From Pseudomonas parasichuanensis (GTDB lineage Bacteria > Pseudomonadota > Gammaproteobacteria > Pseudomonadales > Pseudomonadaceae), in NCBI RefSeq assembly GCF_021601385.1, contig NZ_BQHO01000008.1, forward strand, positions 124,001 to 188,000: 64,000 nucleotides of DNA. Reading direction: 5' to 3'. The notes below the pieces were generated by a model, which saw only the letters and a list, made by a program, of their open reading frames with translations, was not told the origin of the DNA and did not search any database. Positions 8,642 to 18,720 of this stretch are shown here, piece after piece (the stretch's first letter is position 1; each line of letters begins with the position of its first letter). Both the position numbers and the translations under genes were made by a program.

Positions 8642-9457
8642 ATGAGCACACAGATCCCCACCCGCCGCTTGACCATCCCCGACCTGGCCGCCATGAAAGG
8701 CCGACAGAAGATCGTCGCCCTCACCGCCTACAGCGCGCCAATCGCCCGCCTGATCGACCCCCTGGTGGATTTCATCCTGGTCGGTGACTCGACCGCCATG
8801 GTCGCCTACGGCCGCCGCTCCACCCTGGCCATGCGCCTGGAGGAGACCATCAGCCACACCCGCACCGTGATGAACTGCACCGAACACGCCTGCGTGATCG
8901 CCGACATGCCCTTTGGCAGCTACCAGGCCTCACCTGAACAGGCCTTTCGCAACTGCGCGCAAGTGCTGGCCGAGACTGGGTGCGACGCGGTGAAACTGGA
9001 GAGCAACCTTGCGCTGGCACCGACCGTGGCGTTCCTGGTGGAGCGCGGGATCCCAGTGATGGCCCACGTTGGCCTGATGCCGCAGTTCGTCAATGTCATG
9101 GGCGGCTACAAGGCCCAGGGGCTGACCGAGTCCAGCGCAGCAGCGATCGTCGAGGACGCCCGCGCCAACTTCGCCGCCGGAGCCTTTGGCCTGTTGCTCG
9201 AAGGTGTGGCCGAACCGGTGGCACGGCGGATCAGCGAACAGAGCGCACAGCCGTGCATAGGCATTGGCGCCTCACCCGCCTGTGACGGGCAGATTCTGGT
9301 GACCGAGGACCTGCTGGGCCTGGGTGGGCCGCGCAAACCGCGCTTCGTCAAGCAATATGCCGACCTGAGTGCGGTAATCCGCTTGGCATGCGCCCGCTAC
9401 GCCAATGAAGTGCGCCAGGGCGAGTTCCCCGAGCTTGAGCACTGCTACGGCAACTGA
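8642..9457 (+). CDS. panB: 3-methyl-2-oxobutanoate hydroxymethyltransferase (PanB paralogue)
   Basis: The 271-aa protein has the PanB TIM-barrel signatures: '[14 protein letters not shown]' (metal-binding Asp), 'ADMPFGSYQ', 'CDAVKLE', '[11 protein letters not shown]', the Glu in '[12 protein letters not shown]', and '[14 protein letters not shown]'. The enzyme adds a formaldehyde unit from methylene-tetrahydrofolate to ketoisovalerate to give ketopantoate. It is not beside panC, so it may be a second copy rather than the housekeeping gene. GGAGGT lies 6 nt before the ATG. Its end overlaps the converging MocR-type gene by 13 bp. Confidence 0.87.
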   Translation: MSTQIPTRRLTIPDLAAMKGRQKIVALTAYSAPIARLIDPLVDFILVGDSTAMVAYGRRSTLAMRLEETISHTRTVMNCTEHACVIADMPFGSYQASPEQAFRNCAQVLAETGCDAVKLESNLALAPTVAFLVERGIPVMAHVGLMPQFVNVMGGYKAQGLTESSAAAIVEDARANFAAGAFGLLLEGVAEPVARRISEQSAQPCIGIGASPACDGQILVTEDLLGLGGPRKPRFVKQYADLSAVIRLACARYANEVRQGEFPELEHCYGN

Positions 9458-10842
9458 GGCGCCCGGCTGATCGCCTGGGCCAAGGCGATCAGCGCGCCCT
9501 CGATGTTCTGTTGCCAGTCGACGGTGACGCTAAGGCGCAGGTGATCGCGCCAGTGACCGGCTTGGCTGAACAGCGAGCCCGGTGCGATGACGATGCCCTG
9601 GGCCAGCAGTTGTTCGCAGACCGCGTCCATATCCACAGGCCGTGTTGCCTGCAACCACAGCGAAGCCCCCGCCACGGGCATGCTCAGGTGTAGGCAATCC
9701 GCCGCATGGCTCTTCATCAAGGCGACCATGCGTGTGGCACTGGCTGTCAGCTTCCTGGCCAGCGAGGCCTGGTGACGCTCGACGCGCCCGGAGCCGAACA
9801 ATTGCGCAATAGCCCGCTGGCGGTAACCCGGCAGGCGCACGCCACGGGCATAAAAGGCTTCGGCCAAGGTCGCCGCCGCGCCACGGCACAACAGGTAGGC
9901 AAACGGGGCTTCGGCACCGATGTGCTTGTCGAAACTGGCGAACACCAGCAGGCGCAGTGGGTCGGCATAGTCGCGGCAGGCCGGCTGCCGTGGGCACAAG
10001 CCGCCGTAGCTGTCGTTTTCGAACAGCCACACCTGATGTTCAGTGAGCAACTCGCACAGGCGTTGTTTATCCGCTGCAGGCATTGCACCACCCTGAGGGA
10101 CGTTCACGCGGGACGAGAACACCGCCACACGTACGGGCGTCGCAGTCAGCAACCGGGCAATTGCCTCCAGGTCCAATCGCCCCTCCCTGTTCAACGGTGC
10201 CTCGACCACGTGCAGCCCGGCAGCCTGCAACTGCCGTAACACCAACCAGGAACAGGGTGATTCGACCAGCGCCAGCGAGCCTCGCGGTACCAGTGCGGCC
10301 AGGGCAAGGTCAAGGACGCTGCGCAGGTCCGGGCCGACAAAGACTTGGTCGGCCTGCCACAGGTGATCCATGCCACGGCTGTAATGACGCGCAACGGCCT
10401 CGCGCAGTTGCGGTTCGCCCAAAGGCAGGTAAGGCGGCAGGTTGGCCTTTGGCGAGCGTCGTACCAGGTCGCGTTCGAGCATCAGCAAGGGACCGTCGAG
10501 CGAGCCCAACAGGGGCGGCGAATCGCTGCTCAAGGCCAGCATCCCCGGCTGCCTGGCACTGGCAAAGACACGGTCCAGCAGGCTGGCCGTGCTCGGCAGC
10601 ACTGCGTGGGGCGCCTGGATGACGCTGAAGTAACCGACCTTGGGCCTGGCGTGGACGCGCCCTTGTGCCTCGAGCAAGGCAAACGCCTGTTTGCAGCTGG
10701 TCAGCGACACTTGCAGTTGCCGCGCCACATCGCGCAGCGATGGCAGGCGGTGTGACTGCCCCGGCGCACGGGCGTCGAGCCAGTCGCTGAGGTAGCGGTG
10801 GACTTTCTGGTAGGTGAAACGAGGGGGTTGTTCGGTATCCAT
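9445..10842 (-). CDS. MocR-type regulator (GntR domain fused to a PLP aminotransferase-like domain)
   Basis: The 465-aa protein has an N-terminal GntR winged helix (residues 1-75, '[20 protein letters not shown]') joined to a fold-type I aminotransferase domain. The PLP-binding Lys is probably Lys306 in '[14 protein letters not shown]'. '[19 protein letters not shown]' and '[15 protein letters not shown]' fit the fold. MocR proteins act as regulators that sense PLP or amino-compound ligands. Its target is not evident; it converges on the panB paralogue. Confidence 0.85.
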   Translation of the reverse strand: MDTEQPPRFTYQKVHRYLSDWLDARAPGQSHRLPSLRDVARQLQVSLTSCKQAFALLEAQGRVHARPKVGYFSVIQAPHAVLPSTASLLDRVFASARQPGMLALSSDSPPLLGSLDGPLLMLERDLVRRSPKANLPPYLPLGEPQLREAVARHYSRGMDHLWQADQVFVGPDLRSVLDLALAALVPRGSLALVESPCSWLVLRQLQAAGLHVVEAPLNREGRLDLEAIARLLTATPVRVAVFSSRVNVPQGGAMPAADKQRLCELLTEHQVWLFENDSYGGLCPRQPACRDYADPLRLLVFASFDKHIGAEAPFAYLLCRGAAATLAEAFYARGVRLPGYRQRAIAQLFGSGRVERHQASLARKLTASATRMVALMKSHAADCLHLSMPVAGASLWLQATRPVDMDAVCEQLLAQGIVIAPGSLFSQAGHWRDHLRLSVTVDWQQNIEGALIALAQAISRAPQLP

Positions 10843-10926
10843 ACCTGACCTGGACGAGGGCTGCGGTGGGCACCCTAGCAGTTTTTACCCTGGCCAGCTG
10901 CGGTGCCCAGAACAGTGATCACATTA

Positions 10927-11083
10927 CCTGTGGGGGCGGCGGAGTCTGGCACGGGCTACGCCCGTGTTCGCGGGCAAGCCCGCTCCCACAGGGATCCCAC
11001 CAGGTCTTTGAATTGTGAGCAAGACCGTTGCTCCCACAGGGCCGGCGCTGGTACCTGTGGGAGCCGGCTTGCCGGCGATGAGG
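10927..11083. repeat. Cluster of REP sequences
   Basis: The gap between the MocR-type and AraC genes holds 'TTCGCGGGCAAGCCCGCTCC' ending in CACAGGG near 10967-10993, a partial 'GTTGCTCCCACAGGG' near 11027-11041 and 'CCTGTGGGAGCCGGCTTGCC' near 11055-11075. They are Pseudomonas REP-type hairpins. No gene is seen here. Confidence 0.85.
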
Positions 11084-11125
11084 CCAGTGCAAGCAACACA
11101 ACATAGTTGCTCTCACCCAGATCGG

Positions 11126-12034
11126 TTATGCGCGGCCTGGCCCGCGAGCACGCTTGAGCGTCTCGCTCGGCAACTCCTGGAACAACTGCCGATAACTCTC
11201 TGAAAACCGCCCCAGGTGCCAGAACGACCAGCGCATGGCCACCTCGGCCACGGTCGCATCCCCCGCCAGCAGATCCCGCCGCGCCCCGTTGAGCCTGCGC
11301 AGGCGCAGCCAGTGCGCTGGCGGCAGGTTGGTGAACCCCTTGAACGCCTGCTGCAGCTGCCGCACGGAAACCCCGGCAACCTTGGCCAACTGCACCAGGT
11401 TGAGGGTCTCGTCGGGGCAATCGGCCGCCCATTCACTGACCCTGCGCATGATCGCCCGCTCCTCGTCGCGCCGCCCCAGGGCATCGCCCTGTAGCCGCTG
11501 CCCGGCGTTGTCGAGAATGAACAAACAGTCCTCCAGCAACTGCTCCGCCAGCGCCCTGCCCTCCATCGGACAATCGGCCTGGCCCAGGCGGGTCAGCGTG
11601 GCGCTCAGCCAGTTGCCGAACAAGGCGTTCTGTTGGCAGCTCAGCGGCACCATGAACAAGCCGCGCAGGCGCTCTACATCCAGCCCGTGGCTGGCCAGGA
11701 ACGGCTGCTCGAACACCACCGCCACTTCCTGGTAGTTCTCCGGGGTGATCCAGATATTGCGGCTGTCTTCGTTGAGCAGGTACAGGCTGTTCTCGCTACG
11801 GTCGAAGCAGAACGCCAAGGCGCCGCTGGGGGCACGGAAGAACTGTTCGACACGGGTGTTCAGGCGCTCCTCGTACACCTCCACGCCCTCAAGCCCCAGC
11901 CAGCGCAAGCGGCCGTCGAAATGCCCGGGGGACATCTGCCGGTACTGCTGCTGCCAGCCAGGGGTGGCGCGGGTTTGTTCGGTCACATCGGTGGTACGGA
12001 AATCCTGAACCTGCAAGGCGATTGGCGTTGTCAC
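11126..12034 (-). CDS. AraC-family transcriptional regulator
   Basis: The 302-aa protein has an N-terminal sensor region and a C-terminal AraC double helix-turn-helix (about residues 195-300: 'NLVQLAKVAGVSVRQLQQAF', 'TVAEVAMRWSFWHLGRFSES'). The overall form resembles EutR-like regulators of amine catabolism. I chose the GTG at 12034 because AGGA lies just upstream; longer starts have no ribosome site. It is divergent from the gamma-glutamylpolyamine synthetase gene at 12186 and is the obvious candidate regulator of that operon. The effector is unknown. Confidence 0.82.
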   Translation of the reverse strand: MTTPIALQVQDFRTTDVTEQTRATPGWQQQYRQMSPGHFDGRLRWLGLEGVEVYEERLNTRVEQFFRAPSGALAFCFDRSENSLYLLNEDSRNIWITPENYQEVAVVFEQPFLASHGLDVERLRGLFMVPLSCQQNALFGNWLSATLTRLGQADCPMEGRALAEQLLEDCLFILDNAGQRLQGDALGRRDEERAIMRRVSEWAADCPDETLNLVQLAKVAGVSVRQLQQAFKGFTNLPPAHWLRLRRLNGARRDLLAGDATVAEVAMRWSFWHLGRFSESYRQLFQELPSETLKRARGPGRA

Positions 12035-12185
12035 GCGCTGTCCTAGTTGCACTCTTTTGGTGCATTGACTGACGAAGAAAGTGGATAGATCAGCCCAGGG
12101 GGCTGCGCCCAAGATAGTCCTCAGCGTCACCTGTGGGAAGTGCCCTACGTGCTGACCACCACAACTACCCAACCAAGAGGTTTGT

Positions 12186-13544
12186 ATGAACGCCCCCTTC
12201 GATCAGCTGTCCACCTGGCTGAAAGAACACCGGATCACCGAAGTCGAATGCGTGATCAGCGACCTGACCGGCATCGCCCGCGGCAAGATCGCGCCTACCG
12301 CCAAGTTCCTCCACGAGCGCGGCATGCGCCTGCCCGAGAGCGTGCTGCTGCAGACCGTGACCGGTGACTACGTCGACGATGACATCTACTACAGCCTGCT
12401 CGACTCAGCCGACATCGACATGGTCTGCCGCCCCGACCCCACCGCGGTGTACCAGATCCCTTGGGCCATCGAACCCACCGCAATCGTGATCCACGATACC
12501 TTCGACAAGCTGGGCAACCCCATCGAGCTGTCGCCGCGCAACGTGTTGAAGAAAGTGCTCAAGCTGTACGCCGACAAAGGCTGGCAGCCGATCGTCGCGC
12601 CAGAGATGGAGTTCTACCTGACGCAGCGTTGTGAAGACCCGGACCTGCCGCTGCAAGTGCCGCTGGGCCGTTCGGGCCGCGCCGAGAGTGGCCGTCAGTC
12701 GTTCTCCATCGACGCCGCCAACGAGTTCGACCCGCTGTTCGAGGACGTCTACGACTGGTGCGAACTGCAAGGCCTGGACCTGGACACGCTGATCCACGAA
12801 GACGGCCCGGCGCAGATGGAGATCAACTTCCGCCACGGCGACGCGCTGGACCTGGCCGACCAGATCACCGTGTTCAAGCGCACCATGCGCGAGGCGGCGC
12901 TCAAGCACAACGTCACCGCCACCTTCATGGCCAAGCCGATCACCGACGAGCCGGGCAGTGCCATGCACCTGCACCAGAGCGTGGTCGACATCGCCACCGG
13001 CAAGCCGATCTTCGCCAACGATGACGGCAGCATGAGCGAGCTGTTCCTGCACCACATTGGCGGGCTGCAGAAGTACATCCCCAAGCTGCTGCCGATGTTC
13101 GCCCCCAACGTCAACTCGTTCCGCCGCTTCCTGCCCGACACCTCGGCGCCAGTGAACGTCGAGTGGGGTGAAGAAAACCGCACCGCGGGCCTGCGCGTGC
13201 CGACCTCCAGCCCCGAGGCCATGCGCGTGGAAAACCGCTTGCCGGGCGCCGATGCCAACCCGTACCTGGCCATCGCCGCGAGCCTGCTGTGCGGCTATAT
13301 CGGCATGGTCGAGAAGCTCGAGCCGAGTGCGCCGGTGCAGGGCCGCGCTTATGAACGCCGCAACCTGCGCTTGCCGATCACCATCGAGGACGCGCTGCAG
13401 CACATGGAAGACTGTGAAGTGGTGCAGCAGTACCTGGGCCAGCAGTTCGTCCAGGGCTATGTGGCGGTCAAGCGCGCCGAGCACGAAAACTTCAAGCGGG
13501 TGATCAGCTCGTGGGAGCGTGAATTCCTGTTGCTGAGTGTCTAG
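12186..13544 (+). CDS. Gamma-glutamylpolyamine synthetase (glutamine synthetase family)
   Basis: The 452-aa protein belongs to the glutamine synthetase fold but to the PuuA/SpuI/PauA branch, which ligates glutamate to an amine. Motifs include 'PEMEFYLTQ' (metal Glu), 'NFRHGDALDLADQ', 'GSAMHLHQSV', 'PNVNSFRRFLP' and 'NRTAGLRVPTS'. The neighbouring binding protein and FAD oxidase make the gamma-glutamylation route of putrescine or other amines the likely role. The exact amine cannot be read. The AraC-type gene is divergent; a hairpin and a REP sequence follow. Confidence 0.85.
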   Translation: MNAPFDQLSTWLKEHRITEVECVISDLTGIARGKIAPTAKFLHERGMRLPESVLLQTVTGDYVDDDIYYSLLDSADIDMVCRPDPTAVYQIPWAIEPTAIVIHDTFDKLGNPIELSPRNVLKKVLKLYADKGWQPIVAPEMEFYLTQRCEDPDLPLQVPLGRSGRAESGRQSFSIDAANEFDPLFEDVYDWCELQGLDLDTLIHEDGPAQMEINFRHGDALDLADQITVFKRTMREAALKHNVTATFMAKPITDEPGSAMHLHQSVVDIATGKPIFANDDGSMSELFLHHIGGLQKYIPKLLPMFAPNVNSFRRFLPDTSAPVNVEWGEENRTAGLRVPTSSPEAMRVENRLPGADANPYLAIAASLLCGYIGMVEKLEPSAPVQGRAYERRNLRLPITIEDALQHMEDCEVVQQYLGQQFVQGYVAVKRAEHENFKRVISSWEREFLLLSV

Positions 13545-13550
13545 CCCATT

Positions 13551-13572
13551 GGGGGCGCTTCGCGCCCCTTTC
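13551..13572 (+). terminator. Hairpin after the synthetase gene
   Basis: GGGGGCGC-TTC-GCGCCCC followed by TTT lies 4 bp after the stop codon. It probably attenuates rather than fully ends transcription into the downstream binding-protein gene. Confidence 0.6.
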
Positions 13573-13622
13573 CGGCCGGTCCGGCGCCCCGGCAAGGCCG
13601 CCCCAACAGAGGCCGCGTATTT

Positions 13623-14799
<1,177 letters not shown>

Positions 14800-14812
14800 G
14801 TCGAGCACACCC

Positions 14813-16108
14813 ATGCCTCACATGACTGAACATACCGCTTCCTACTACGCCGCCACGGCGCGCAAGGCAGCCCCCTACCCTGTGCTCGACCAGGACCTGC
14901 ACGCCGACGTGTGCGTGGTCGGCGGCGGCCTGACCGGGGTCAACGCCGCCCTGGAGCTGGCCGAACGTGGCCTCACGGTGATCTTGCTGGAGGCCCGGCG
15001 CATCGGCTGGGGCGCCAGCGGGCGCAACGGCGGCCAGCTGATCCGCGGCATCGGCCATGACGTTTCGGGCTTTGCCCGGCACGTCGGCCAGGATGGCGTG
15101 CGCTACCTCAAGCAGGCCGGCATCGACTCGGTGGCGCTGGTGGCCCGGCGTATCGAGCAGTACGGCATCGACTGCGACCTGCGCTGGGGCTTCTGCGAGC
15201 TGGCCAACACCCCGGCGCAGTTCGCCGCCTTCGAAGACGAACAGCGCGACCTTGCCGACCTCGGCTACCGCCACGAAACCCGACGGGTTGGCGCCGACCA
15301 CATGCGCGAAATCGTCGCCAGCGACCTGTATGCCGGCGGCCTGGTGGACATGGGCTCGGGCCACCTGCACCCGCTCGACCTGGTCCAGGGCGAAGCCCGC
15401 GCCGCCCATGGCCTGGGCGTGCAGATCTTCGAACAAAGCCCGGTGCTGCGCATCGAACATGGCAGCACCGTGACCCTGCACACCGCGCGCGGCAAGGTCC
15501 GCGCCCAGAGCCTGGTGCTGGGCTGCAATGCCCATCTCGACGAACTGGAACCGCGCCTGAGCGGCAAAGTGTTGCCTGCCGGCAGCTATGTCGTGGCCAG
15601 CGAACCGCTGCCCGAGCACCTTGCCCGGGCGCTGATCCCGCAGAACATGGCGCTGTGCGACCAGAAGGTCGGCCTGGACTATTACCGCCTCACCGCCGAC
15701 AACCGGCTGCTGTTCGGCGGCGCCTGCCACTACTCCGGGCGCGACCCGAAGGACATCGGCGCCTATATGCGGCCCAAGGTGCTCAAGGTGTTCCCGCAAC
15801 TGGCCGACGTGCGCCTGGACTACCAGTGGGGCGGCATGATCGGCATCACCGCCAACCGTTTCCCACAGGTTGGCAGGCTCAGCCAGCACCCCAATGTGTT
15901 CTATGCCCAGGGCTATTCCGGGCATGGCCTGAACACCACCCACTGGACCGCGAAACTGCTGGCCGAGGCCATCGCCACCCAGGCCAGCTACGGGTTCGAT
16001 GTGTTCAGCGCGGTACCCCACCTGACCTTCCCCGGCGGCAAGGCCTTGCGCTCGCCGCTGCTGGCACTGGGGATGTTGTGGTACCGGCTGCGCGAGGCGC
16101 TGGGCTGA
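14813..16108 (+). CDS. FAD-dependent oxidase, gamma-glutamylputrescine oxidase type (PuuB/PauB-like)
   Basis: The 431-aa protein is a DAO-family flavoenzyme. The FAD-binding Rossmann motif is 'VCVVGGGLTGVNAALELAER' near residues 34-53, followed by 'GWGASGRNGGQL', which is characteristic of PuuB-type oxidases. The C-terminus has 'QGYSGHGLNTTHWTAKLLAE'. In the pathway it would oxidise the gamma-glutamylated amine to an aldehyde. It starts 13 bp after the binding protein gene. A start three codons later (Met at 14822) is equally likely because neither has a clear ribosome site. Confidence 0.85.
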   Translation: MPHMTEHTASYYAATARKAAPYPVLDQDLHADVCVVGGGLTGVNAALELAERGLTVILLEARRIGWGASGRNGGQLIRGIGHDVSGFARHVGQDGVRYLKQAGIDSVALVARRIEQYGIDCDLRWGFCELANTPAQFAAFEDEQRDLADLGYRHETRRVGADHMREIVASDLYAGGLVDMGSGHLHPLDLVQGEARAAHGLGVQIFEQSPVLRIEHGSTVTLHTARGKVRAQSLVLGCNAHLDELEPRLSGKVLPAGSYVVASEPLPEHLARALIPQNMALCDQKVGLDYYRLTADNRLLFGGACHYSGRDPKDIGAYMRPKVLKVFPQLADVRLDYQWGGMIGITANRFPQVGRLSQHPNVFYAQGYSGHGLNTTHWTAKLLAEAIATQASYGFDVFSAVPHLTFPGGKALRSPLLALGMLWYRLREALG

Positions 16109-16182
16109 CGGACAAGGGGGAGTACTTCGAATGTGTCCGGAGGGCCAGGCGCATGGCGGGGCATTAGCGCCGCCTGCAAAAT

Positions 16183-16426
16183 CGAGCGCCGCCCGCGCGG
16201 CGCATCGCTGGCAAGCCAGCTCCCACATTTACTTCTGGCCAGTTACTCCTGAGCTATCTCCACTGTCCGCCTTGTTGCCATGACGCGGTATCGAGGGAAG
16301 ACTGCTGGCCTCTGACAAGGCTTGAGGCATGCGCCAGGGCGGGCACCGGTACCCTCGCAGGCATGATTGGCCCGAAATAAATGTGGGAGCTGGCTTGCCA
16401 GCGATGCGCCGCGCGGGCGGCGCTCG
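16183..16426. repeat. 244-bp element with perfect 49-bp inverted ends
   Basis: Bases 16183-16231 and 16378-16426 are exact reverse complements over 49 nt. Each end contains the REP core GTGGGAGCTGGCTTGCCAGC next to a GC-rich palindrome (GCGCCGCGCGGGCGGCGC). The 146-nt interior has no ORF. Its left part (16232-16284) and right part (16320-16377) match the flanks of the palindrome at 62253-62395. It looks like a non-autonomous, REP-derived mobile repeat. The rest of the gap from 16109 to 16557 holds nothing else that I can identify. Confidence 0.85.
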
Positions 16427-16557
16427 GTCTGGCAGGCGCCGCAGCTTCCTCGGCGGACTACCCCGGCCAATTCTCGCCCCAATATCTTTCACCACTGGCC
16501 AAGTGCCAAGCACCTGCTAGCGTTGTTCTGGCCAATTCACTCATGGACACCGCCATC

Positions 16558-17235
16558 ATGATGCAACTGCCTCGCACCACCCTGTTGTGCGCAGCCCTGC
16601 TTGCCCTGGTTGCCTGCTCCAGCAACCGCGTCGACCCCAAGGATTACTCCGGTTTTCTCAAGGACTACAGCCGCCTGAAGCCGGCCGAAAGCGTCTCTGG
16701 CGCGCCGGTGATGCGCTGGGTCGACCCGAACCTGAAAGCCAGCCAGTACACCAAGGTGTTCATCGAGCCGAGCCAGTTCTACCCCAAACCACAACCGACC
16801 GACGTGATCTCGGCGCAGACCCTGCAGGAGATCACCCGTTACTTCAACGAAGCCCTGCGCCGCGAACTGGGCAGTGTGCTGACACTGGTCAAGGAGCCTG
16901 GGCCGAACACCATCGTGGTGCGCCCGGCGATTACCGCGGTGGCAACCAGCAACGAAGGCCTCAAACCCTATGAAGTCATCCCCATCGCCCTGGTGGCCGC
17001 AGCGGTCAACACCGCCGCCGGTGGGCGTGACCAGGACGTGAACATCGCGGTAGAGGCAGCCTTCCTCGACGGCGCCAACCAGCAGGTGCTGGCCCAGGTG
17101 GTGCGCAAAGGCAGCGGCAAGGAGCTGGAAAACGACACGCAAAAGCTCACCCTGGCCGACGTCAAACCGGTTCTCGATGGCTGGGCCAGCGACATGCGCC
17201 GCAGTTTCGCGGCGCTGCAACACAAAGCCAAGTGA
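16558..17235 (+). CDS. DUF3313-family lipoprotein
   Basis: The protein (about 225 aa) starts with a lipoprotein signal peptide ending in the lipobox 'LLALVAC', so the mature N-terminal Cys is lipidated. 'YSGFLKDYSRLKP' directly after the lipobox and 'VIVRPAITAV'-like segments match DUF3313, an envelope lipoprotein family of unknown function. Three in-frame ATGs lie close together (16543, 16558, 16561) without a clear ribosome site; I chose 16558. It is transcribed alone. Confidence 0.78.
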   Translation: MMQLPRTTLLCAALLALVACSSNRVDPKDYSGFLKDYSRLKPAESVSGAPVMRWVDPNLKASQYTKVFIEPSQFYPKPQPTDVISAQTLQEITRYFNEALRRELGSVLTLVKEPGPNTIVVRPAITAVATSNEGLKPYEVIPIALVAAAVNTAAGGRDQDVNIAVEAAFLDGANQQVLAQVVRKGSGKELENDTQKLTLADVKPVLDGWASDMRRSFAALQHKAK

Positions 17236-17585
17236 GCTGAACAAGGCAAGCCCCATCGCCGACAAGCCCTCTCCCACGGGTCAACGCACTTCCCGTGGGA
17301 GTCGGGTCGCCGGCGCTGGCGTCATGTAGCAACCCGCTGCAGGCACCACTCGTCGGACATGCTGCAAAAAGGCCATCATTGATGTTTTTGCCTGCTTAAC
17401 TCAAGCGGGCTGCCAGGCAGGCGGCACCGCACATCAGGGATGGCTGCACAAGACGGCTGCTAACAGCCGCTCGCACCGGGCACGCCAACACTGCGCCCGT
17501 CTACTCGCCTCTTCCCCCTCTCCTCCGCCCGCCTGCGCAAGCGTTGGTCACGGTATTTCATTCATTGAATGCAACGGAGGCAATC
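17236..17585. other. Intergenic region with one REP-like hairpin
   Basis: CTCCCACGGG at 17271-17280 pairs with CCCGTGGGAG at 17292-17301, probably ending the DUF3313 transcript. A palindromic CATCATTGATG flanked by A5 and T5 runs lies near 17372-17392. No gene was found; the promoter of the 17586 gene must lie here, but no clear -35/-10 pair is visible. Confidence 0.5.
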
Positions 17586-18179
17586 ATGTCTGTATCGCTG
17601 CCCGCACCGTCGGAAGGCCTGTTCCCGGTGTCTTACGTCATTGGTACCAATGCTCCGGGCGCCCAGCGTCTGCAGCTGGACCTGCTGGTCTATACCCCCG
17701 ACCGCAGCCTGCGCGGTAACGCGCTGATCACCCAGACCACCAACCCGCCCCTCGAGCTGCACCTGGACACCTGGGGTGCCTACAGCTACCTCACTGTGCA
17801 GCCGCCGAGCGAAGGCAAGATCCTGCTCACCCTGCGCGGCAACCAGGGCGGCCCACATGCCAACTCGCCGCTGCAGCTGGAACTGCGGGTGCTGCTCGAC
17901 CTCGACTGGCAGCGCGGGGTGGCCAGCTACCGCTACTTCAACGGCCAGCGCTGGCAGGAAGTGGACAACGTGCCGGTGGTGCTGCAAACCCAGCACATCC
18001 AGACCCTGGCCAATGTCGACCTGCAACGCGACCTGCATAACGCCACCCTGGACGCGGTCATCGCCACCCAGGATGTCGCGCAGCTCAAGCAGCTGGCCAG
18101 TGGCGCCGTGGGCAAGGCACTGGACCAAGCCCTTGCATCGACCAAGAGCCCGGCCGCCAAGGCCGCCAAGAAAGCCTGA
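17586..18179 (+). CDS. Uncharacterised protein of a DUF1842-like family (first of a pair)
   Basis: The 197-aa protein has no signal peptide or membrane segment. It is rich in beta-strand-like alternation ('RLQLDLLVYTPDRSLRG', 'ELHLDTWGAYSYLTVQP', 'LLDLDWQRGVASYRYFNGQ'), and shares its layout with the next gene: LDLLV, then W-G-x-Y-S, then an L-D-x-x-W-x-x-G-x-A-S-Y-R-x-F block. I assign it tentatively to DUF1842, a Pseudomonas/Burkholderia family of unknown function. The C-terminal 20 residues are Lys/Ala-rich. ACGGAGG precedes the ATG at 17586. Confidence 0.6.
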   Translation: MSVSLPAPSEGLFPVSYVIGTNAPGAQRLQLDLLVYTPDRSLRGNALITQTTNPPLELHLDTWGAYSYLTVQPPSEGKILLTLRGNQGGPHANSPLQLELRVLLDLDWQRGVASYRYFNGQRWQEVDNVPVVLQTQHIQTLANVDLQRDLHNATLDAVIATQDVAQLKQLASGAVGKALDQALASTKSPAAKAAKKA

Positions 18180-18198
18180 GCAGACAAGGAGCATCAGC

Positions 18199-18654
18199 AT
18201 GGCAATCGGACTTTTCCACACCCGCCTGAACGTCAGCAACGGTTTGCTCGGGGCACCTGTCCTGACCCTCGATCTGTTGGTCAATACCGTGCACAAGAAG
18301 GTCACCGGCACGGCGCGTACCTTCCAGGCGACCCACCCGGTGCAGGTGTTCAACGCCAACGTCTGGGGCAGCTACAGCGAACTGCCGTTCACCCCGGCCG
18401 GCAGCCCTTCGATCATCCTGCACCTGGACGGCAGCCCCACCGGCCCGCTCAGCCAGATCGCCCAGACCTTCCATCTGCAAGGCCTGCTCGACCAGGGCTG
18501 GAATAACGGCACCGCCAGTTACCGTTTCTTCAGCAACGGCCATTGGGTCGATCAGCATGGGCGGGTGCGCAAGGCGCCAGACATCACCCATCAGGACCAA
18601 CCGCAACCTGCGGAGCGCCTGAAGGCAGCGATCAGGCACCTGGAAAGCGCCTGA
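18199..18654 (+). CDS. Uncharacterised protein of a DUF1842-like family (second of a pair)
   Basis: The 151-aa protein is a shorter paralogue of the one before it. Shared landmarks are 'APVLTLDLLVNTVHKKVTG', 'NVWGSYSELPF', and 'LLDQGWNNGTASYRFFSNGHW'. It starts 20 bp after its neighbour with AAGGAG upstream, so the two form an operon that ends at a strong hairpin. No signal peptide is present. The role is unknown; the duplication suggests two subunits or two specificities of one fold. Confidence 0.65.
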   Translation: MAIGLFHTRLNVSNGLLGAPVLTLDLLVNTVHKKVTGTARTFQATHPVQVFNANVWGSYSELPFTPAGSPSIILHLDGSPTGPLSQIAQTFHLQGLLDQGWNNGTASYRFFSNGHWVDQHGRVRKAPDITHQDQPQPAERLKAAIRHLESA

Positions 18655-18663
18655 CCTGAATGC

Positions 18664-18720
18664 ATCGCGGGGCACGTTGGCGCAGCGAACACTGCGCCAA
18701 CGTGCCCCGCGATCTTTTTT
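18664..18720. terminator. Bidirectional terminator between the paired genes and sdaC
   Basis: A perfect 22-bp stem (18664-18685 with 18692-18713), a 6-nt loop and a run of T residues on the plus strand. It reaches the stop codon of the converging transporter gene at 18719, so it can serve both transcripts. Confidence 0.9.

Noticed and set aside
10927-11083. CRISPR-like array
   Set aside because: The repeated units are REP hairpins of differing sequence and orientation without regular spacers.
16183-16426. Insertion sequence with a transposase
   Set aside because: The interior is only 146 nt and has no coding capacity, so it is at most a non-autonomous repeat.
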